Below are positions 58,659 through 64,000 of a stretch of 64,000 bases of DNA, piece after piece. The notes below the pieces were generated by a model. It did not search any database and was not told the origin of the DNA. It was given only the letters and a program-made list of their open reading frames with translations. Every line of letters starts with the position of its first letter. The stretch's first letter is position 1. The DNA is from Priestia aryabhattai (lineage in GTDB: Bacteria > Bacillota > Bacilli > Bacillales > Bacillaceae_H). The stretch is taken from NCBI RefSeq assembly GCF_023715685.1, contig NZ_JAMBOQ010000003.1, positions 992,001-1,056,000 on the forward strand. Direction: 5' to 3'. The position numbers and the translations under genes were made by a program.

Positions 58659-59015
58659 TTATTCTTTTTCTCCGAATTTTTTTCCGAACTCCTCCATTAA
58701 ATCAATAATAGGAACAAGTGAAGTGCCTTTTGATGTTAGTGAATATTCAACACGTGGGGGAACCTCAGGATAAACTTCACGCTTAATTATACCGTCTGCT
58801 TCTAGTTCTCGAAGTTGTTTTGTAAGCGAGCCTTGAGAGATATCACCCAAAAAGGCTTTAATTTCACTGTATCGACGTTCCTTAGTTTTTAAAAACCAAA
58901 GGATTAAATATTTCCAACGCCCGGAGAGTATGTTTTGTGTATAAGCAATACCATACATTTCTCTTTCTTCTCGTATAAATTCTCTTTCAAACCCATCTTT
59001 ACAAATTCTCGTCAC
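58659..59015 (-). CDS. HxlR family transcriptional regulator
   Basis: The protein has 118 residues from a GTG start behind AAGAGGTGTAAG. The winged-helix HxlR pattern is complete: ILSGRWKYLILWFLKTKERRYSEIKAFLGDISQGSLTKQLRELEADGIIKREVYPEVPPRVEYSLTSKG. The N-terminus has CKDGFEREF; the single cysteine (residue 5) is at the position used for redox sensing in some HxlR proteins. It is divergent from the flavin monooxygenase genes, with a double-palindrome operator block duplicated upstream of the nitroreductase. Likely senses an electrophile or aromatic compound. Confidence 0.88.
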   Translation of the reverse strand: MTRICKDGFEREFIREEREMYGIAYTQNILSGRWKYLILWFLKTKERRYSEIKAFLGDISQGSLTKQLRELEADGIIKREVYPEVPPRVEYSLTSKGTSLVPIIDLMEEFGKKFGEKE

Positions 59016-59040
59016 CCTTACACCTCTTCTATCTACTCAT

Positions 59041-59130
59041 AAGTACAAAAAATTGTACTACGGCAATTTAAATTGCCCTCTTCCAAAAGATGAGCAATGA
59101 TTTTATTCTAGTCTACGTAACAAAAATACA
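59041..59130. promoter_or_regulatory. HxlR-type operator block, copy 1
   Basis: Two palindromes, GTACAAAAAATTGTAC (59043-59058) and GGCAATTTAAATTGCC (59062-59077), are followed by CCTCTTC, AATGATTTTATT and TAGTCTA. The whole block aligns with 62857-62946 at roughly four positions in five. It sits between the HxlR gene and the divergent monooxygenase genes. Confidence 0.75.
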
Positions 59131-59193
59131 GGTTACAATTTAATCATATCCAAAATTATCACAGATCAATTCTATATATTTTTTATCTATATA

Positions 59194-59207
59194 GTTAGCC
59201 GGCTAAC
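59194..59207. promoter_or_regulatory. MarR-type operator upstream of the luciferase-like gene
   Basis: GTTAGCCGGCTAAC is a perfect 14-bp palindrome, 31 bases before the start codon of the first luciferase-like gene, and similar to the site at 58518. Confidence 0.65.
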
Positions 59208-59237
59208 CATTAATAGCATTGAAAGGAGTTTTATAAA

Positions 59238-60275
59238 ATGTCAAATAAACAACCAGATGATCCGTTAAAGTTATCCATCTTAGATTTCGTTCATGTTTAT
59301 CAGAACAGTAATCCTACTGAAAGTCTAAAGAATTCAACAGAGATGGTGCAATTAGCTGAGAGGTTAGGATATACCCGATATTGGTTTACTGAGCATCACA
59401 ACACTACTAGTCAAATTAGTACATCTCCTGATTTGTTGAGTGTACATGCAGCTTCACACACTCAAAAAATACGTGTAGGTTCTGGTGGAATTATGTTACC
59501 TAACTATAGTCCCTTTAAAGTTGTAGAAAACTTTACCTTACTTGAAGCTTTACATCCTGGACGGATAGATCTAGGAATAGGAAGAGCGTCAGGAACAGAT
59601 GGATGGACAGCATGGGCCTTACAGCGTTCGAGGGAAGCTCTTGCCGCCAATGATTTTCCAGAACAGTTAAATCACTTACTTTCATTTTTTTCGCGGGATT
59701 TTCCAAGGACTCATCCTTTTAGCAACATTACACCTCCAGGTAACCCGTCGTTAGTGCCTGATATGTATATGTTGGGATCTAGTGAAGGTGGTTTACAGTT
59801 TGCTGTAGAAAAAGGGCTTGGTTTTGTATTTGCTGCCCATTTAGCACCTCAGTTAGCAATTCCAATTCTTCGATCATATCGCAAAGACTTTAAGCCATCT
59901 TTGTATATGAAGGAGCCGAAAAGTATATTAGCTATTGGTGTTATTGTAGCAGAAACACAGGAAGAGGCAAAATATTTGGCAGGTCCAGTAGAGTTAACGT
60001 GGGCAAGAATGAGAACTGGTTCCTCTAATTTATCATTTCCGACTCTTAAAGAAGCCGAGTCCCATATCTATACACCAGAGGAAGAGGAAGCTCGGGATGC
60101 TAATAAGGATCGTTTTGTGATTGGAAGTGTGAATGATGTAGCTGTCCAATTGAGGCAGATGGCGAAAGCAGCCCTAGCTGATGAAATCATGATAGCTGAT
60201 TTTTACCCTAGTCAAGAAAGCCGATTAAAAGGATACCAACTACTCGCTAAAGAATTTGACCTTAGCTCTAAATAA
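59238..60275 (+). CDS. LLM class flavin-dependent oxidoreductase (luciferase-like, YceB/YvbT type)
   Basis: The protein has 345 residues, with ATG behind GAAAGGAG. It is a bacterial-luciferase-like TIM barrel: LSILDFVHVYQ, RYWFTEHHN, IRVGSGGIMLPNYSPFKVVENFTLLEALHPGRIDLGIGRASGTD and MLGSSEGGLQFAVEKGLGF. These sequences are the hallmark of the large Bacillus group of FMN-dependent monooxygenases whose substrates are mostly unknown. It needs reduced flavin, which could be supplied by the nitroreductase-type gene at 63037. Its promoter carries both HxlR-type and MarR-type operators. Confidence 0.9.
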   Translation: MSNKQPDDPLKLSILDFVHVYQNSNPTESLKNSTEMVQLAERLGYTRYWFTEHHNTTSQISTSPDLLSVHAASHTQKIRVGSGGIMLPNYSPFKVVENFTLLEALHPGRIDLGIGRASGTDGWTAWALQRSREALAANDFPEQLNHLLSFFSRDFPRTHPFSNITPPGNPSLVPDMYMLGSSEGGLQFAVEKGLGFVFAAHLAPQLAIPILRSYRKDFKPSLYMKEPKSILAIGVIVAETQEEAKYLAGPVELTWARMRTGSSNLSFPTLKEAESHIYTPEEEEARDANKDRFVIGSVNDVAVQLRQMAKAALADEIMIADFYPSQESRLKGYQLLAKEFDLSSK

Positions 60276-60365
60276 GTACAGAACGTAAACCAAATGGACA
60301 AACACCTGCGTCCAATCATGAAAATAGGTTAGGTTTTTGCAGCAAATAGAAAGAAGAGGGTATAA

Positions 60366-61511
60366 ATGACAAATAAAAGACAGCTTAAAATTGGAGCTAT
60401 TATAGATGGCGTAGGCTGGAATTACATGGGATGGCGTCATCCCGATATGCCAGCTAATGCTAGTGAAAATGTAGATTATTATGTACAGAAAGCTCAAAGA
60501 GCTGAAGAAGGTAAGTTTGATATGGTCTTTTTAGCTGATGTCAGCCACATTGGGCCTGGGATGATTCCACATTATTTGAGTATGTTTGAAGGTGTAAGTA
60601 TTCTGTCTGCTCTTAGCATGGCTACTACTCATATTGGCCTTACTGCAACCATTGCGACTTCGTATGCAGATCCATTCACTGTAGCGAGACAGGTGGCTTC
60701 TCTTGATAAAATTAGTGATGGTCGAGCAGGATGGAATGCGATTACTTCTAATCCAGGAGGGTTAGCAAATTATAGTCGAACACATCTTTCTAAATCAGAA
60801 TTATATCCAATGAAAAAAGAATTTTTAGAGATTGTGGAAGGACTATGGGATTCATATGAAGATGATACTTTTATACGGGATAAAGAAAGTGGAATATTTT
60901 TCAACCCAAGAAAAATGCATTCTCTAAATTATAAAGGTAAGTTTTTCTCGGTGGAGGGCCCATTAAATATTAGTCGTTCTAGACAAGGAAGACCTGTCAT
61001 TTTCCAAGCTGGTACTTCATCAGAATTTATGGATATTGCATCGAAACATGCTGAAGGTGTATTGGTGAATGGCGACAATTTTGAACACGCTAAGAGCTTT
61101 AGCATGGAGCTAAAAAGAAGGGTAGCCCTAGAGGGTCGTTTACTAGATGATTTTTTAATCATGCCGACTCAAAACCCAATTGTCGGCAGAACAGAAAGAG
61201 AAGCTGAAGAAAAATTTCAGGAGTTAGAAAGCTTAATGCCATACGGATACAGAATCCCAAAACCGAAATTTTTTGGTTCAGCCGAGAAGGTAGCTAATCA
61301 AATTGAACGCTGGTACGCGGCGGGTGCTATGGACTTGCTTCTGCTAAGGCAGGAGCATCCTTCAGGATTTGATGACTTTATTGATTTAGTTGTCCCTATT
61401 TTACAAGAAAAGGGGATTTTTCGTAAGGAATATGAATCATACACTTTACGTGGTAATTTGGGTTTACCTTATCCGGGAAACAGATATGAGAAATCAACCC
61501 AAAATGATTAA
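60366..61511 (+). CDS. LLM class flavin monooxygenase, NtaA/SnaA/DszA type, shortened
   Basis: The protein has 381 residues, with ATG behind AAAGAAGAGGG. The NtaA-like order is clear: WRHPDMPANASENVDYYVQKA, ATSYADPFTVARQVASLDKISDGRAGWNAITS, LEIVEGLWDSYEDDTFIRDKESG, GPLNISRSRQGRPVIFQAGTS and, near the end, PILQEKGIFRKEY and TLRGNLGLP. Ordinary members have about 440 residues. Here FQELESLMPYGYRIPKPKFFGSAEKV joins two regions usually separated by some 60 residues, so an internal segment is missing without a frameshift. Relatives attack nitrilotriacetate, sulphur heterocycles or similar with FMNH2 and oxygen. Activity is uncertain. Confidence 0.82.
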   Translation: MTNKRQLKIGAIIDGVGWNYMGWRHPDMPANASENVDYYVQKAQRAEEGKFDMVFLADVSHIGPGMIPHYLSMFEGVSILSALSMATTHIGLTATIATSYADPFTVARQVASLDKISDGRAGWNAITSNPGGLANYSRTHLSKSELYPMKKEFLEIVEGLWDSYEDDTFIRDKESGIFFNPRKMHSLNYKGKFFSVEGPLNISRSRQGRPVIFQAGTSSEFMDIASKHAEGVLVNGDNFEHAKSFSMELKRRVALEGRLLDDFLIMPTQNPIVGRTEREAEEKFQELESLMPYGYRIPKPKFFGSAEKVANQIERWYAAGAMDLLLLRQEHPSGFDDFIDLVVPILQEKGIFRKEYESYTLRGNLGLPYPGNRYEKSTQND

Positions 61512-61611
61512 TATATACACGTTTAACTTGGTAGCAACTAAGAGAGACTCATAAATCATTATAGATATAAATGAAGAAATATTATCGTTAATTAAAAGGA
61601 GATTGTTTAAC

Positions 61612-62580
61612 ATGAAAAATCGAATTACAGAACTACTTGACATAGAGTATCCAATTATTTCAGCAGCAATGACATGGGTTACTTCTGCAGAATTTGTATC
61701 TGCAGTTTCTAACGCAGGAGGAATGGGAGTGTTGGGGCCCAACGCTGGACAAACAGAAAAGTCTTCAAGTCCAGAAGATACAGCTGAAAGACTTAGAAAA
61801 GAAATACAAAAGGTTAAACAACTGACTGATAAACCTTTTGCAGTTAATTATATATTCCCAATGGATAACAACACGGAAGATCCTTTTACGAATGCTATTT
61901 TTGACATTTTGGTAGAAGAAAAAGTGAAAAACGTGATTGCAATCGGTCAAAAGGTAATTCAAAAAGAAGTAAATAGACTAAAAAAGCACAACATTAATAT
62001 TATTTATAGAGATCTTAGCCCTACTGTACAAAAGTTAGTAGAAGCAGGAAAATTAGGCGTGGATGCTCTTATTGCAACAGGTTATGAAGCTGGTGGCCAT
62101 ATGAGTGACTACAAAATCAGTACCCTATCAATTGTACCTCAAGTAACTTCCTTGGTAGAAATCCCTGTCATTGCAGCAGGTGGTATTATTGATGGAAAAG
62201 GGGCTCTAGCTGCTTTTGCGATGGGAGCAGAAGGTGTATATATGGGCACACGCTTTATAGCCACAAAAGAAAATCCAGCAAGTGAGGCTACAAAACAAGC
62301 AATACTAAATGTAAAAAGTGAGGAATTTATTGAATTTAAATCAGGTATCGGACATTTAAGAACCATTCCTACAGTAGCTGGAAAAAAGGCGTTTGAACTT
62401 ATCAATCAAGGAAAACCAGAAGAGGCTTATAAATATTACGGAAATGGTTTTAAAGTTGGTATGTTAGATGGGGACTTAGTCAATGGTACTATAAGTTTAT
62501 CCGAAGCTGCAGGTGGAATAAAAGAGATTAAGACTTGCGCGGAAGTAATTAATGAAATAATGAATACCCTTGAAAAATAA
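61612..62580 (+). CDS. nitronate monooxygenase family protein
   Basis: The protein has 322 residues; ATG at 61612 lies behind AAAAGGAGATTG. The NMO/FabK-type barrel shows EYPIISAAMTWVTSAEFVSAVSNAGGMGVLGPNAG, DKPFAVNYIFPMD, LGVDALIATGYEAGGHMSDYK and PVIAAGGIIDGKGALAAFAMGAEGVYMGTRF. It is about one third identical by eye to the paralogue at 56709. It is probably in one operon with the two luciferase-like genes. It may handle a nitro or nitronate compound. Confidence 0.85.
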   Translation: MKNRITELLDIEYPIISAAMTWVTSAEFVSAVSNAGGMGVLGPNAGQTEKSSSPEDTAERLRKEIQKVKQLTDKPFAVNYIFPMDNNTEDPFTNAIFDILVEEKVKNVIAIGQKVIQKEVNRLKKHNINIIYRDLSPTVQKLVEAGKLGVDALIATGYEAGGHMSDYKISTLSIVPQVTSLVEIPVIAAGGIIDGKGALAAFAMGAEGVYMGTRFIATKENPASEATKQAILNVKSEEFIEFKSGIGHLRTIPTVAGKKAFELINQGKPEEAYKYYGNGFKVGMLDGDLVNGTISLSEAAGGIKEIKTCAEVINEIMNTLEK

Positions 62581-62627
62581 TAATTTACGTTTCTTTTTCA
62601 ATGACAGAGTACTTTAATGGAGTAATG

Positions 62628-62678
62628 AAAAAAGCGCAATCTCTCTATTTTAATACAGAGGGATTGAGCTTTTTTTTA
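62628..62678 (+). terminator. terminator of the monooxygenase operon
   Basis: AAAAAGCGCAATCTCTCT pairs with AGAGGGATTGAGCTTTTT with mismatches at two positions, then TTTTA. Confidence 0.8.
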
Positions 62679-62856
62679 TGGGAATTTCTTAGCGTGATAA
62701 ATCTAGATTTTACTTACGCTATTCCAATAACAGAGATAAATGAAGATCTCTTTGAAGTTAGTGAATATTACCATACGTCTTGTCATCAATTTATGAAGTC
62801 TCTTGAAAAATCATCTTTACATAATTTATACGTCTTTAAACCCTTTTACTACTGTT

Positions 62857-62946
62857 AGGTACAAAAAATCGTACTAGAGCAATTAAAATTGCCCTCTTCA
62901 TAAATGAGAGTAATGATTTTATTATAGTCTATGCAAGCAAAAATTT
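62857..62946. promoter_or_regulatory. HxlR-type operator block, copy 2
   Basis: GTACAAAAAATCGTAC (62859-62874) and GCAATTAAAATTGC (62879-62892) are followed by CCTCTTC, TAATGATTTTATT and TAGTCTA at the same spacing as copy 1. It lies about 90-180 bases upstream of the nitroreductase, making that gene a second target of the HxlR protein. Confidence 0.75.
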
Positions 62947-63036
62947 ACTTTTACAAATAGTTCCAATAGAACTCGATAAGCATGACAAAATTAGTTGTGA
63001 ATTTAATATTTAGGAAAAGAAAGGAAGAATGTCAAT

Positions 63037-63777
63037 ATGAATAATACAATTGAATTACTTTGTAATCATACCTCTATTCGTTCTTTTATAGATCAACCAC
63101 TGACAGAGGAACAACGAAATACAATCTTTAAGGCGGCTAACCAAACTTCATCATTCAGCCTACTACAAGTGGTTTCTATCATTAGAATTACTGATTCAGA
63201 TCTTCGAAAAAAGGTGACGCAACTATCTGGTAATCAACCGTATATTGAAGATGCTGCCGAGTTTTGGATTTTTTGTGCTGATTTTAACCGAAATCATCAG
63301 ATTGCTCCGAAGGTAGACCTTGACTATATAGAATACCTTTTAATCGGTTCATTCGATGCTGGGCTCATGGCTCAAAATGCTTTAACGGCAGCTGAATCAA
63401 TGGGACTCGGTGGTGTATATATTGGTGGAGTAAGACTTAATATTGCAGAATTAACTGAGGTATTAAATTTACCAAAGCATGTGGTTCCTTTAGTGGGGCT
63501 ATGCATAGGCCATCCTTCTGGAGAGAAGCCTGGACTAAAACCACGTTTACCTCAATCAATGGTTATGTTTGATAATCAGTATCAACCACTAGATGAAGAA
63601 AGGTTAGCAATGTATGACCAACAGATGCGTGAGTATTACCAAGATCGTCCTGTTAAAGCTCCTTTCACAGTAAAGAAAGTAAAGGGATGGAAAGATCATA
63701 TTGAAGATCATCTTGAAAGAAGTAAACTGCCCTTTATGCTTGATTATTTAAACAAACAAGGATTTGCTAAAAAATAA
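63037..63777 (+). CDS. NADPH-dependent nitro/flavin reductase (NfrA/NfsA family)
   Basis: The protein has 246 residues, with ATG behind AAAGGAAGAATG. It is an FMN nitroreductase fold: HTSIRSFIDQPLTEEQRNTIFKAANQTSS (FMN phosphate arginines), GLMAQNALTAAESMGLGGVYIGGVRLN and CIGHPSGEKPGLKPRLPQSM, close to B. subtilis NfrA (249 residues). Such enzymes reduce nitro-aromatics, quinones or free FMN with NAD(P)H and could supply FMNH2 to the two luciferase-like monooxygenases. Shares its operator block with the HxlR promoter. Confidence 0.9.
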   Translation: MNNTIELLCNHTSIRSFIDQPLTEEQRNTIFKAANQTSSFSLLQVVSIIRITDSDLRKKVTQLSGNQPYIEDAAEFWIFCADFNRNHQIAPKVDLDYIEYLLIGSFDAGLMAQNALTAAESMGLGGVYIGGVRLNIAELTEVLNLPKHVVPLVGLCIGHPSGEKPGLKPRLPQSMVMFDNQYQPLDEERLAMYDQQMREYYQDRPVKAPFTVKKVKGWKDHIEDHLERSKLPFMLDYLNKQGFAKK

Positions 63778-63895
63778 ACTAGATTCGGTATTGTTACCTA
63801 CTTTTTAATGTTACCTGGATTAAGAACTTACTCACATTAAAGTAATGGATTTTTGTACAAATATAATTCGTTTTCCATAAAACTATACCTACAGG

Positions 63896-63950
63896 AGAAG
63901 AAAGGGCGTAAACCCAATGAACGACAAAGGGTTTACGCTCTTTCTTCTAA
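63896..63950 (+). terminator. terminator after the nitroreductase
   Basis: A long stem, AGAAGAAAGGGCGTAAACCC with GGGTTTACGCTCTTTCTTCT (63896-63915 and 63929-63948, one mismatch), with a 13-base loop. The T-run is weak but the stem is very stable. Confidence 0.8.
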
Positions 63951-64000
63951 CATTTTTTATATAAATTAGGCATTCCTGCTTACATATATAAGGCTCTCTA

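Larger units (their letters stand above)
62581..63036. other. intergenic region with terminator and duplicated operator block
   Basis: A terminator at 62628, then about 180 bases in which one frame reads protein-like (SYEYYHTSCHQF-type, ending at 62858) but is continuous only through the terminator, then operator block copy 2 at 62857. The frame could be a gene fragment. Confidence 0.4.

Noticed and set aside
62601..62858. 85-codon open frame ending beside the operator block
   Set aside because: Its 5' part is a terminator stem and no start signal is present; only the last 60 codons look protein-like, so at most a gene fragment.

Overview
The window is 64 kb of A+T-rich DNA from a low-G+C, endospore-forming Bacillaceae, most plausibly a Bacillus/Priestia-type soil organism. 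The evidence is strong AGGAGG-type ribosome binding sites, frequent TTG and GTG starts, a DUF3231 protein, a Spo0E-like remnant, an NrnB-type nanoRNase, a Csp remnant, and many AraC, GntR/FadR, MarR and HxlR regulators paired with small metabolic operons. No rRNA, tRNA, CRISPR array, phage module or replication origin was seen. It looks like an accessory, metabolically versatile chromosomal stretch with many recently broken genes.

Layout. 1-3.4 kb: DUF3231 protein, LysE exporter with its AraC regulator, and a frameshifted hot-dog hydratase. 3.5-11.1 kb: a cyclitol/sugar locus with an AraC regulator, TIM-barrel isomerase, Gfo/Idh/MocA dehydrogenase and an inositol-type MFS porter, followed by a decaying second set (dehydrogenase, transaldolase and IolE-like fragments). 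A frameshifted Spo0E-like gene also lies here. 11.6-16.5 kb: sparse DNA with very small proteins, hairpins and one secreted repeat-linker protein. 17-22 kb: a quinate/shikimate utilisation cluster (two paralogous MFS permeases around an AroE-like dehydrogenase and a type II dehydroquinase) behind a long operator-rich leader. 22-25.8 kb: small genes, a DinB protein and a glutamine amidotransferase that appears to start on ATT.

25.9-32.4 kb: a FadR-controlled catabolic cluster (FAH-family hydrolase, unusual SDR, dicarboxylate symporter, aminotransferase) whose TGGTCAGACCA operator recurs upstream of a separate operon at 36.3 kb. 33-36 kb: a MarR regulator followed by three tandem promoter-operator modules driving an old-yellow-enzyme/SDR operon. 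38-41.6 kb: a run of single-domain genes (nucleoside phosphorylase-like, AAC(6')-like acetyltransferase, nucleotidyltransferase, GrpB, GNAT, PPase-like). 41.9-46 kb: truncated csp, an IS3 remnant, nrnB, a fabH-like gene with a nonsense codon, and a truncated coaB-like gene. 46-49.7 kb: SDR/MarR and DMT/LysR divergent pairs.

50-53.2 kb: a clearly foreign, G+C-richer serine hydrolase next to an IS110-family element. 53.3-56.3 kb: small hypotheticals, a quinone-oxidoreductase-like enzyme and a VOC protein. 56.7-63.8 kb: a flavin-enzyme cluster (two nitronate monooxygenase/FabK-like proteins, two luciferase-like monooxygenases, an NfrA/NfsA-type nitroreductase) with a MarR and an HxlR regulator. 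Duplicated operator blocks link the two ends of this cluster.

The most interesting material is regulatory and non-coding: the three-module promoter-operator array (33.9-34.3 kb), the dispersed TGGTCAGACCA operators including a 41-bp perfect palindrome, duplicated about 90-bp HxlR-type promoter blocks, a dispersed structured repeat family with internally deleted derivatives, and a recurrent short element placed just after terminators. All assignments are by reading the sequence; no database search was run.
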